Source: HXMU1420-13 sp034669965
GTDB lineage: Bacteria; Bacteroidota; Rhodothermia; Balneolales; Balneolaceae
Direction of reading: 5' to 3'
Length of the DNA stretch: 64,000 nucleotides
NCBI GenBank assembly: GCA_034669965.1
Contig: JAXMOK010000002.1
Span: 62,001-126,000, forward strand
Made by a program: the position numbers and the translations under genes. The notes below the pieces were generated by a model. The model was not told where the DNA came from. It did no database searches and worked only from the letters and a program-made list of their open reading frames with translations. Position 1 is the first letter of the stretch; every line of letters begins with the position of its first letter. This document shows positions 56,249 through 64,000 of the stretch, piece after piece.

Positions 56249-59220
56249 AATTCTACCTCAACCCAGTGTTCAGCAATTGGAGAATAAATATCCTCACATA
56301 AAGAATTGAAATTCTTGTTTTGTATAGGATTCGTATCCCCAAAAAGAAGCTGGTTGTAATAGTTTTCAATTAAACCATTTGAATAATAGCCTCCCTCCCA
56401 TAAGTCATTTAATTTTTTTAGTCGCTGATTTTCGCCTTTCTCATTTGTTACATATTCCCAACAAAGATCGGGCAAAATACAAGCATCTGAGTCTGTAAAT
56501 GGTGATTTGTTGAAGTGATTTAGAAATGTATTTAAATGAGATTCAGGATCTGATATCGGCATAAATTTATACCTGACTATCTCATCTTTATTAAAAGCGA
56601 TCAATTCTGCTGAGTTTATATTCAAACAGATTTGAGATATTAAAAACTCGATCCATAATTGAATGATGTGTTTCCCTTTCACCGTCGAAATCTGACTTTT
56701 CACCAAGGTTTGGTTGCTAATATCAGCAATGGAGCCGAAAATCCGGAATGCACCAATTTTTAAATCAATGTATTCTTTACGCAATTGGTCAGGATATTTT
56801 TGTTTAATAACACCCGCCATTTTTTCGATTTTAGAGAATTCTTTTAAAAAGGTTTTATCAGCGTTAAAGCCTTTCGGGAGCTCCCCTTTACCAGTCAGAT
56901 AGGATTTAATCTCACTCATTTCCTTTAGGTTAAATGATTGCTCTAAGCGCTGACGAATTCTATACTTATTCAATCCATCAAGCTTAAACAATTGCCGATC
57001 ATCCAGTAGATTATCTTCAAACACATTCTGTATTTCTAATCTACTTGTACACACATACTTTGCGGGATCAACGTAAAAAGCGATGATTTCCTTGAGGCTG
57101 ATTTCATTTTCAATGTTTGGTGGAAAATTCGACGAAATCGGTCTCCACGACTTTCCAGTTTCGTCTATTATTTTTTTTGCCAAATGTGTATTTGTTGAGG
57201 CAAAGACCGCTGATTGAGAGTTAATCGATTCTTCAAATGCATGCAATTTATGTTTCTTTTCCTCTTTTAAAATCGAAGAATCCTTTAGCTGTTGCACAAT
57301 GGGCGAAACAAGTGAACCATTTTCTCCCTCACCAATATAGCTGATATGTATATGTTTATCCGTGGATAAAATTCGCTCAAGAAATAATAACTGATCGTCA
57401 TTTTTTACAATTCGATCTCCGGGTTGTGGTACATTTTGGATAAAATCAAAATTTGGTCGTTTAGGGTTTCTTGGAAAAACCCCTTCATTCAAACCAAGAA
57501 TAGCTGTGAATTTAAACGGAATATTCCGAAATGGTATATAAGTACTAATTTGAATGCCCGTCCCAAATTGAGTTGCCGATGCTGAATTACTCGTTAATTG
57601 ATCAGAAAGCCATTTTTTGAAAACATCAAACGACAATAATTCCTCAAATTCTGCCATCGAGATTTCATCTTTCAGCTTCGTAAGCATCTTCTTTACACCT
57701 GAAGCCTCACTCATAAACTTTGCACACCATTCGATAGCAGAATCTAGCCAATGATCAATGGATTTATCTTCTTCAATTTGAACTTTTACACTAACTAAAG
57801 CTCGAAATATTGCGTGCAGCTGCGACACATAAAAGAATGCATCACTTTTGAGCGGAAGTGAAAATGGTACATGATTTTGATAAAGCTCAAAAGCCGGCAT
57901 CTTTAACAATAAACCTTCAAAAAGTTGTACTACTCCTTTCTCAATGCTGTAGTCAGAGTCACTTTCTCGAAGCCCATTATGAATGTTCATCTCTTCGAAC
58001 CATTTCTCAACAAAAACCAACAGATCGTCTGTGATGCCAAATTGTGTGCGAACTGGTTTTGAAGCTATTAAATCAAGAAAATGTGTTACTTTTTCCCCTT
58101 CTGAATAAAACTTTAAAAGCTTTAGAAAAACCTCTTCAGGATTGCCATTTCTTTGTTTTAGAATTTGAATGGGCAATTTAGTATCCGCTTTAGGATCACT
58201 AAAAACGGTTTCAAAGTGTGGTAAATATTCATCCAGTTCAGGAACCATAATTAATAAATCCTTGGCTGCAAGCATCGGATCATCATTTAATAATTTTAGT
58301 AGCTCCTGATATAATACTTCAACTTCCCTTTTTGGGTTGTGACAAGAATGAAGAGTGATATTTCGATCATTTAATGTTGCTACTGGTTCTGTTCCATCGA
58401 ACGAGTGAACCTTAAAGTCTAGCGATCTATTTTTTAATGAACTGATTAAGCTTTTTTTAATTTCTTCCTGAGGTTGCATCCACGATTTTGCAATCGATAA
58501 CATTGAGTCGGGAAGTTCCATCGCTTGCTGAATCCAATGAATCGTAGCTTTCTCGGATAACTCAACCATTAAATCATTAAATGCTTGATTCCAATGCGAG
58601 ACACCAACAACAAATATATCTGTTGGCACTTCAAGCTTACCATTTTTAATAGGATCTATAAGTAAGGAAGGGATTGTTGATCTGAGTGGTATTTCGGCAT
58701 AGTTCTCTTTTAGAACTTTTATTAATAATTGCCAGCTGCCAACTTGCCAATGGTCAAATTCATTATCGAATGGTCTATTTTCCCAAACAGTAAGCATTTG
58801 AGGTCGGTAAATTTGATACAAATCGAATACATCAGCGATTTCTTCGGCAAGTGCAATCTTCGCTTCAATTGTGTCAGGAATGTTTAACCCGAAAGCGGTG
58901 AGTTTGTCTGCTGATTTTTCAAAGAGAGATAATAAATGCCACTGCATCGGCATCCGATCGGATGGTAGTACCGAAGGTAGTTTTTCATCAAGCATCCGAT
59001 ACAGTTTAAATACAAACTGATTTGGAAGTATGAAATCCAGATTGGCTGATATCTTGTTTGCCTTTGCAATCTTTGAATGCAACCAAGTTTCGGTTTCTTT
59101 GTTTTGTACAATGATCCATGGTGCAGCAAAGGGATCATTTTGCCTATGATAATTCAGCAATTTTTCGGCAAATACCGGTGCTAATGTATTTAATGATTGT
59201 GCAGAATAGAAATGTATCAT
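56245..59220 (-). CDS. recC: Exodeoxyribonuclease V gamma subunit RecC
   Basis: RecC scaffolds the complex and reads Chi sites. The 991-residue protein shows the family N-terminus IVQNKETETWLHSKIAK, a helicase-like but motif-poor middle, the GLNEGVFPRNPKRPNFD segment and a degenerate nuclease-like C-terminus. It is the first gene of the operon, overlapping recB by four bases. It is a little shorter than the E. coli protein (about 1120). Confidence 0.93.
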   Translation of the reverse strand: MIHFYSAQSLNTLAPVFAEKLLNYHRQNDPFAAPWIIVQNKETETWLHSKIAKANKISANLDFILPNQFVFKLYRMLDEKLPSVLPSDRMPMQWHLLSLFEKSADKLTAFGLNIPDTIEAKIALAEEIADVFDLYQIYRPQMLTVWENRPFDNEFDHWQVGSWQLLIKVLKENYAEIPLRSTIPSLLIDPIKNGKLEVPTDIFVVGVSHWNQAFNDLMVELSEKATIHWIQQAMELPDSMLSIAKSWMQPQEEIKKSLISSLKNRSLDFKVHSFDGTEPVATLNDRNITLHSCHNPKREVEVLYQELLKLLNDDPMLAAKDLLIMVPELDEYLPHFETVFSDPKADTKLPIQILKQRNGNPEEVFLKLLKFYSEGEKVTHFLDLIASKPVRTQFGITDDLLVFVEKWFEEMNIHNGLRESDSDYSIEKGVVQLFEGLLLKMPAFELYQNHVPFSLPLKSDAFFYVSQLHAIFRALVSVKVQIEEDKSIDHWLDSAIEWCAKFMSEASGVKKMLTKLKDEISMAEFEELLSFDVFKKWLSDQLTSNSASATQFGTGIQISTYIPFRNIPFKFTAILGLNEGVFPRNPKRPNFDFIQNVPQPGDRIVKNDDQLLFLERILSTDKHIHISYIGEGENGSLVSPIVQQLKDSSILKEEKKHKLHAFEESINSQSAVFASTNTHLAKKIIDETGKSWRPISSNFPPNIENEISLKEIIAFYVDPAKYVCTSRLEIQNVFEDNLLDDRQLFKLDGLNKYRIRQRLEQSFNLKEMSEIKSYLTGKGELPKGFNADKTFLKEFSKIEKMAGVIKQKYPDQLRKEYIDLKIGAFRIFGSIADISNQTLVKSQISTVKGKHIIQLWIEFLISQICLNINSAELIAFNKDEIVRYKFMPISDPESHLNTFLNHFNKSPFTDSDACILPDLCWEYVTNEKGENQRLKKLNDLWEGGYYSNGLIENYYNQLLFGDTNPIQNKNFNSLCEDIYSPIAEHWVEVEL

Positions 59221-59278
59221 CAGTGAAATTTTGGTTTAGTATACCAAAATTAAGCTGAGAATTCTCAGTACAATACGA

Positions 59279-59539
59279 TTAGTCTTTGATAGCTTCCTTC
59301 AAAGTTCGGCTAACAAACCCGGAATATGTTTCGCTGTTTTCGGTTGCTTTATCTCGAATTTGCGAGATTAGCTCTTCCTCTAAATAATAGCTCACCACTT
59401 TACGTTTTTTTCGCTTTTTAACCGGTTCAGACTCCTGTTGTACCGAACCTGACTCGGTAAAAGGAATAAACTTAAATTTAGCGTCTGCCAGGTGATTCAT
59501 ACCTAGGGGATTATGCCCCATCACCTTTTTCTTATCCAT
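59279..59539 (-). CDS. Ribbon-helix-helix protein next to ParA
   Basis: The 86-residue protein has a flexible, basic N-terminal half (KKRKKRK near residues 42-48) and a C-terminal ribbon-helix-helix-like domain (about 49-86, VVSYYLEEELISQIRDKA...). It begins four bases after the ParA stop. RHH proteins often serve as centromere-binding partners of small ParA ATPases in place of ParB. The target site has not been recognised. Confidence 0.78.
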   Translation of the reverse strand: MDKKKVMGHNPLGMNHLADAKFKFIPFTESGSVQQESEPVKKRKKRKVVSYYLEEELISQIRDKATENSETYSGFVSRTLKEAIKD

Positions 59540-59543
59540 ATCG

Positions 59544-60299
59544 TTACTGCCCGTTTTTAATCTCCTTGGCCAGGGCTAAATAATCCTTTGCACCGTTACT
59601 ACTGCCGTCGTATTCAAAAATAGTTTTATGGTGACTCGGAGCCTCTGCAAGGGCAACATTATCGCGAATAATGGTGTTAAACACTTTCTTACCAAAGTAA
59701 TCTTTGATGTGTCCTACCACCTCTTTATTCAAGTTTTTTCTGCTATCATATAACGTGCAGATAATTCCACCAACTTCCAAATCGGCATTTAAACGTTGTT
59801 GAACAACTTTAATAAGGTCCAGTAATTTTGAAAGCCCGTGAAGTGCCAAATACTCCGATTGCAAAACTATAAATACATCTTGCACAGCAGTAAATGCATT
59901 TAGTGTAAGTAGTCCTAAATTCGGAGGGCAATCAATTAGCACATAGTCGTATTCATTCCCCTTCAATTGGCTCAAAAAATTTCTCAACAAACTTTCTCTC
60001 GCAGGCTCATTAGCCAACTCAAGTTCTGCACCCGAAAGTTCTAGCGATGAAGCTATATAATCGAAACTTGTGTGTTTGATCACTACATCTTCCACTTTAA
60101 CTTGCCCTTTCAAGGCTTGATAAATTGTTTTTTCGAGCCGTTGAGAATGCATCCGCAACGAATAAGTTAAATTCGCCTGAGGATCGAGATCTATTAAAAG
60201 TACCTTTTTGCCCAGTTTAGCTAAACCTGCACCCACATTAATTGTAGATGTTGTTTTGCCAACTCCGCCTTTTTGATTTGTAAAAGCAATGGTTTTCAT
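59544..60299 (-). CDS. ParA-family partition ATPase
   Basis: The 251-residue protein has the deviant Walker A KGGVGKTTS (10-18), motif LIDLDPQANLT, switch LIDCPPNLG and a typical ParA C-terminus. ParA moves DNA, plasmids or large complexes on the nucleoid. It is followed by a ribbon-helix-helix gene and not by a ParB gene, so it may belong to a plasmid-type partition module or a cellular positioning system. No ParB-family gene lies in the window. Confidence 0.92.
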   Translation of the reverse strand: MKTIAFTNQKGGVGKTTSTINVGAGLAKLGKKVLLIDLDPQANLTYSLRMHSQRLEKTIYQALKGQVKVEDVVIKHTSFDYIASSLELSGAELELANEPARESLLRNFLSQLKGNEYDYVLIDCPPNLGLLTLNAFTAVQDVFIVLQSEYLALHGLSKLLDLIKVVQQRLNADLEVGGIICTLYDSRKNLNKEVVGHIKDYFGKKVFNTIIRDNVALAEAPSHHKTIFEYDGSSNGAKDYLALAKEIKNGQ

Positions 60300-60559
60300 A
60301 ACGTATAAATGCCGTACTAATATCTAATATGGAGTATTAAAGAGGATATAATTATCGAATGTTACATGAGAATGCGTAAATAGCATTAACTTGTAATATA
60401 AGGTAGTTAGAATCGGTTAATTTTCTAATAGAAACTCTCACAAATTGTTAAATCATGAATTTTTACATAGCTAAATAAATGTATAATAATTCTTTTATTA
60501 GTATCGAACCTAAGTATAGTTTCTTAACTTGAGCCAACTAAATTTAACATAACTCATTC

Positions 60560-60931
60560 ATGAGATTTTTCAGCCGTAAAATTGTAAAACCTCAAGATCT
60601 TAATCCCAATGGTACTTTATTCGGAGGGGCAGTATTAAGTTGGATTGATGAAGAAGCAGCAATTTATGTACTTTGTCAACTGGGGCAAGGCCGCATTGTA
60701 ACCAAGTACATGTCGGAAATAAATTTTGTTAGTTCAGCAAAATTAGGAGATGTGATTGAGATTGGCATGGAAACTGTTAAATTTGGCAGAACTTCAATAA
60801 CTGTGAAATGCGAGGTAAGAACAAAATTCAGTAAAGATACAATTATCACGATTGATCGAATTGTTTTTGTTCATATTGACGCAAATGGTATCCCCATTCC
60901 TCATAATATAACAGAACCTGTAAACGAATAA
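60560..60931 (+). CDS. Acyl-CoA thioesterase (YciA-like hotdog)
   Basis: The 123-residue single hotdog domain hydrolyses acyl-CoA. Conserved residues are in NPNGTLFGGAVLSWIDEEAA, the catalytic region of the acyl-CoA hydrolase family, and YMSEINFVSSAKLGDVIEI. The gene is divergent from parA and followed by an HPt-like gene after eight bases. Confidence 0.92.
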   Translation: MRFFSRKIVKPQDLNPNGTLFGGAVLSWIDEEAAIYVLCQLGQGRIVTKYMSEINFVSSAKLGDVIEIGMETVKFGRTSITVKCEVRTKFSKDTIITIDRIVFVHIDANGIPIPHNITEPVNE

Positions 60932-60939
60932 ATTTTGTA

Positions 60940-61296
60940 GTGAGTAACGAAGAAAAAATTGTTGATTTTACTACCCTAAACGAAATGCTCTTTGGGGAAG
61001 CAAAATATATTAAAGAATTTGCTGAAGCAGCTGTTATATCATTCGAGGAATTCAACGAGAATTACACCTTATTTCTGATTAAACGCGATGAAGTAAACTT
61101 CAGAAAGGCCGGACATAAAATTAAACCAGTTGCACAAATGCTTGGTCTAAATATGATTTTGGATGAATATGAGATAGCCAAAGAGTTAATATGGGAAGAA
61201 AAAACAGATTCCGAACTTGGCGACTCTTCTCAACGCATGAGTAAAATTATCGATCGTGTATTAGCTGAACTTCGCGAGGTGGCTGAGAACGCCTAA
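60940..61296 (+). CDS. HPt-like (histidine phosphotransfer) protein
   Basis: The 118-residue helical protein begins at GTG. The segment FRKAGHKIKPVAQMLGL matches the phospho-accepting helix of HPt domains, in which H sits in a x-H-x-x-K/R-x-x-A pattern. HPt proteins shuttle phosphate between hybrid kinases and response regulators. The following genes encode a two-component pair of ordinary type that would not need an HPt, so the true partner may lie elsewhere. Confidence 0.75.
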   Translation: MSNEEKIVDFTTLNEMLFGEAKYIKEFAEAAVISFEEFNENYTLFLIKRDEVNFRKAGHKIKPVAQMLGLNMILDEYEIAKELIWEEKTDSELGDSSQRMSKIIDRVLAELREVAENA

Positions 61297-61360
61297 ATGT
61301 TACGTTCTCGTGATACTTTTAATTGGCGACGATTTCTATTTTCTTACAAAAAAATAGAAC

Positions 61361-62077
61361 ATGGTGTCCAATCCTATCTTAATTATTGAAGACGACAGAG
61401 ACCTCTCAGAACTCATCAAAATTCAACTACTTGATCAAAATTACGAAGTAGAACAAGAATTTGACGGCACTTCAGGCCTAGCTTCATTTAATACCAAAAC
61501 GTACTCTCTGTTGATCCTTGATGTGATGTTACCAGGGATAGATGGCTTCGAAATTTGTAAAAAAATACGAGCTAACGATTCAAAGACTCCCATTCTAATG
61601 CTTACTGCAAAAGCGGAGGAGATTGATAAAATTATGGGTCTAGAGTTTGGTGCCGACGATTATCTCACCAAACCGTTTAGTATTCGCGAACTAACTGCTC
61701 GAGTAAAAGCCTTGCTTCGGCGCAGTCAGCTGCAAAACGATGATACTCCTGGAATTAACGAAGCTATCACTTTTGGAGAGCTCACCATTTATCCTCAAAA
61801 AAGGAGCATCGAATTAAATGGAGAATCTTTCGATTTAACTAGTAAAGAATTTGATTTGTTAATGTTATTTGCCTCAAATCCGGGACGGGCATACAGTAGG
61901 CAAGAATTGCTAGATGTAGTATGGGGATATCAATACAGTGGTTACAGCCACACAGTAAACAGTCATATTAATCGACTTCGAAGCAAAATCGAAGAGGATC
62001 CATCTAATCCAACATATATTAAAACTGTATGGGGTGTTGGATACCGATTTGTTGAACTGGAAGAGTTTACAACATGA
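61361..62077 (+). CDS. OmpR/PhoB-family response regulator
   Basis: The 238-residue regulator has a receiver domain (about 1-120) with acidic D11/D12, phospho-acceptor D54, T82 and K104 in LTKPF, and a winged-helix DNA-binding domain (about 140-235) ending KTVWGVGYRF. Its stop overlaps the start of the histidine kinase by four bases (ATGA), so the two form a two-component system. Target genes are unknown. Confidence 0.97.
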   Translation: MVSNPILIIEDDRDLSELIKIQLLDQNYEVEQEFDGTSGLASFNTKTYSLLILDVMLPGIDGFEICKKIRANDSKTPILMLTAKAEEIDKIMGLEFGADDYLTKPFSIRELTARVKALLRRSQLQNDDTPGINEAITFGELTIYPQKRSIELNGESFDLTSKEFDLLMLFASNPGRAYSRQELLDVVWGYQYSGYSHTVNSHINRLRSKIEEDPSNPTYIKTVWGVGYRFVELEEFTT

Positions 62078-63561
62078 AGATATTAACCAACAGCTTTTAC
62101 GCTAAAATATCAGGTGTATTTTTATTCTGTGTGCTTTTTTTGGGCGGAACTTTGGCCTACATCACTCTCAACTCATCTATGATGTTTGTGGAGGAAACCA
62201 CGCAAAAAGTGAATGTAAATTTGGCTGAGGAATTAGCAAATGAGCTTCAACCCTACTTAATAGATGCCATAGAAAGCGATAGTATTGTAAAAAAGATTCA
62301 ACACCTGAAAGGAATCAATCCCCAGATAGATATATATTTATTAAAGAGTAATGGAATGATCAAAGAATCATTTCTAGGTGAAAATGCGCCCCCTGAACTT
62401 GCAATGGCAACGGTAGATACCTCCCCTCTTGATGCTTTTCTTCGGGGCGATGCCTTACCCATTATGGGACAAGATCCATTAAATCCGGAGATCAAAAAAC
62501 CATTTTCGGTAGCCAATATTTCTATTATGGGCAGCAATGGCTGTTATTTATATGTGATTTTGGAAAGTAAACAATACAGTGAAATTGCCGGAATGCTTGC
62601 CGAAAGTTATATCATCAAAAACTCGATGATTGGTTTGCTAATCATTCTGTTAACCACAGTTTTTTTAGGTTTATTAGTATTTCGTTTACTCACCCATCGA
62701 TTACGCAACGTTACTAAAACCGTAGTTGCTTTCGAACACGGTCAACTTGACGAGCGTGTTGATGTAAAATCGAACGACGAATTGGGCATTCTTTCTGCAT
62801 CCTTTAATCAAATGGCAGACACCATTGTTGCCAACATGGATGAAATAAAGCAAGTAGATCGTTTACGGCGCGAGTTAATAGCTAATGTATCTCACGATTT
62901 AAGAAGTCCGCTTGCATCTATACAAGGTTACCTTGAAACCATTCAACAAAAAGAGGCTGAGAATACTCTTTCTGAAGCAGACCGTGAAAAATATTACGAT
63001 GTAGTAATTCGGAACACCAAAAAGCTCGGAAAACTGATATCTGAATTATTTGAACTTTCTAAACTTGATGCCAAAAATGTACAACCAGACCTAGAGCCCG
63101 TTTCTATTGCTGAACTAGCTCAAGATGTAGTGATGCAATTTCAACCTTTGGCAAAAGCAAAAAATATACAACTCAAAGCAGTATTGCCCGACGAGCCTAT
63201 CAAAATGGTAACTGCTGATATTGCTTTGATGGAACGAGCTATCTCAAACCTGATCGATAACGCTATTAAAAACACACCTGAAGGTGGGGAAGTTAGCATC
63301 ACTCCTACCAACGCCGGAGATCAAGTAACAGTACAAATAACAGATACAGGAAAGGGCATTTCTGAAGATCAATTAAGTAGAATTTTCGATCGTTTTTATC
63401 AGGGAGATGCAAGCCGAAGTCCTGGAACAGGTGCAGGATTAGGACTTTCAATTGCTCAAAAGATTATTGAATTGCATGGTGCAAAACTTTCTGTACAAAG
63501 TGCCCTAAATCAGGGAACGACTTTTAGTTTTAGTCTCGTTCATTACGTAGACAAAAACTAA
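62074..63561 (+). CDS. Membrane sensor histidine kinase
   Basis: The 495-residue kinase has two membrane helices (about 11-32 and 182-204) framing an extracytoplasmic sensor domain of about 150 residues, a HAMP linker (about 205-257), a HisKA dimerisation helix with H274 in NVSHDLRSPL, and a HATPase domain with NLIDNAIKNTPEGG, DTGKGISEDQ and GTGAGLGLSI. The sensor domain has no recognised family. It partners with the OmpR-type regulator immediately upstream. Confidence 0.96.
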   Translation: MKILTNSFYAKISGVFLFCVLFLGGTLAYITLNSSMMFVEETTQKVNVNLAEELANELQPYLIDAIESDSIVKKIQHLKGINPQIDIYLLKSNGMIKESFLGENAPPELAMATVDTSPLDAFLRGDALPIMGQDPLNPEIKKPFSVANISIMGSNGCYLYVILESKQYSEIAGMLAESYIIKNSMIGLLIILLTTVFLGLLVFRLLTHRLRNVTKTVVAFEHGQLDERVDVKSNDELGILSASFNQMADTIVANMDEIKQVDRLRRELIANVSHDLRSPLASIQGYLETIQQKEAENTLSEADREKYYDVVIRNTKKLGKLISELFELSKLDAKNVQPDLEPVSIAELAQDVVMQFQPLAKAKNIQLKAVLPDEPIKMVTADIALMERAISNLIDNAIKNTPEGGEVSITPTNAGDQVTVQITDTGKGISEDQLSRIFDRFYQGDASRSPGTGAGLGLSIAQKIIELHGAKLSVQSALNQGTTFSFSLVHYVDKN

Positions 63562-63572
63562 TTCATCCATTT

Positions 63573-63986
63573 ATGATTTTAAAAGAGAGTGAGATTGAGC
63601 AGGATAATATTATCCCATTTTTAGGCAATCCTTACAAAGAACCGGGTAAGTGGCTAACCGTTACGGGTTCTAGTTATTATTTTATTAAGGAGCTTACCAC
63701 AACCGAAGGCGAAGAGGTACTAATCTGGGAAGATTCGAAAGGAATCTTTCAGCGGTACGAAGAAGGACTCGCTTTACTTGTTAACCGCAGTAACTACCAA
63801 CGCGCTGTGTTGATGAGATCAGACAGTTTTCGGATAATTAATGTTTTTGTGGATGATTCAGGCTTACACCGTGAAACTGTTCTAGAATTTGAAACAACAG
63901 AGTATAAAGGTCGATTTATAACAAGTTACAGCTCTTTTAAGAGTCAGGCTAAATTCTTCCGGAAACTAGATTTAGTTGAAGTATAA
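63573..63986 (+). CDS. Hypothetical protein following the two-component pair
   Basis: This 137-residue soluble, beta-rich protein is encoded 11 bases after the kinase and is probably co-transcribed. It has several Tyr/Phe-rich stretches (SSYYFIKEL, GRFITSYSSF) and no membrane segment or signal peptide. I do not recognise a family. It may act downstream of the kinase, but only gene order suggests this. Confidence 0.65.
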   Translation: MILKESEIEQDNIIPFLGNPYKEPGKWLTVTGSSYYFIKELTTTEGEEVLIWEDSKGIFQRYEEGLALLVNRSNYQRAVLMRSDSFRIINVFVDDSGLHRETVLEFETTEYKGRFITSYSSFKSQAKFFRKLDLVEV

Positions 63987-64000
63987 ATTTTTTGCGATAG

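Noticed and set aside
61285..61309. Possible terminator GAGAACG/CGTTCTC at the end of the HPt-like gene
   Set aside because: The stem is only seven base pairs, the loop is 11 bases and overlaps the stop codon, and the T run is not adjacent.

Overview
The window is one continuous stretch of a bacterial chromosome, AT-rich and densely coded on both strands (57 protein genes, short spacers, no gap over 300 bases). The gene set points to a Gram-negative, free-living member of the Bacteroidota/Balneolota/Rhodothermota group, most likely Balneolota. The reasons are many lipoproteins with Bacteroidota-like lipoboxes, paired TonB-type transducers, a cluster of SurA/PpiC foldases coupled to a MoxR ATPase, a zinc-less thymidine kinase, a DUF4920 protein and an ornithine-lipid-type acyltransferase pair. 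That assignment is inferred from gene content and was not tested. I saw no rRNA, tRNA, CRISPR array, insertion sequence or prophage.

Layout. 1-2400: the tail of a lipid kinase, two tandem TonB-like transducers and a lone receiver domain. 2650-5050: der, a membrane protein and an AhpE-like peroxiredoxin in one minus-strand operon. 5100-9500: a UvrD-type helicase facing a thymidine kinase/nucleoside transporter pair (nucleoside salvage). 9530-16830: an envelope-biogenesis operon of three PpiC/SurA foldases, MoxR and a VWA membrane protein. 16830-20270: a phosphatase, two unknown envelope proteins, apt and tadA. 20267-24816: a minus-strand lipid operon (OlsB-like and PlsC-like acyltransferases, a DinB-fold protein, and a large hydrolase-like/DedA/ATP-grasp fusion).

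25712-36207 is the most distinctive region. It is a compact minus-strand type IV filament / type II secretion-like locus: two small pilin-like proteins with an unusual N-terminus, a GspF/PilC platform protein, a PilB/GspE ATPase, a cyclic-nucleotide-binding protein, a PilT-like ATPase, a PilM-PilN fusion with a long acidic insert, a PilO-PilP-like fusion and a secretin carrying a C-terminal SPOR-like domain. No prepilin peptidase is in the window. A strong hairpin separates the two pilin genes and probably sets their expression ratio.

36455-50711: transporters (MFS, MATE), a large triplicated Ig-like lipoprotein, SUI1-like, metallopeptidase-like and DUF4920 proteins, a BNR-repeat lipoprotein, alkaline phosphatase, a DEAD-box helicase, an FKBP lipoprotein and an Ala/Ser-rich lipoprotein. 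51006-59220: a recC-recB-recD operon; recB carries an in-frame 9-bp tandem repeat. 59279-64000: a ParA/ribbon-helix-helix pair, a hotdog thioesterase, an HPt-like protein, and an OmpR-type regulator with its histidine kinase, followed by an unknown protein.

The larger spacers without genes (2387-2654, 36208-36454, 60300-60559) show no structure I can support beyond presumed promoters. The spacer 50712-51005 holds a terminator and possible RNA structure.
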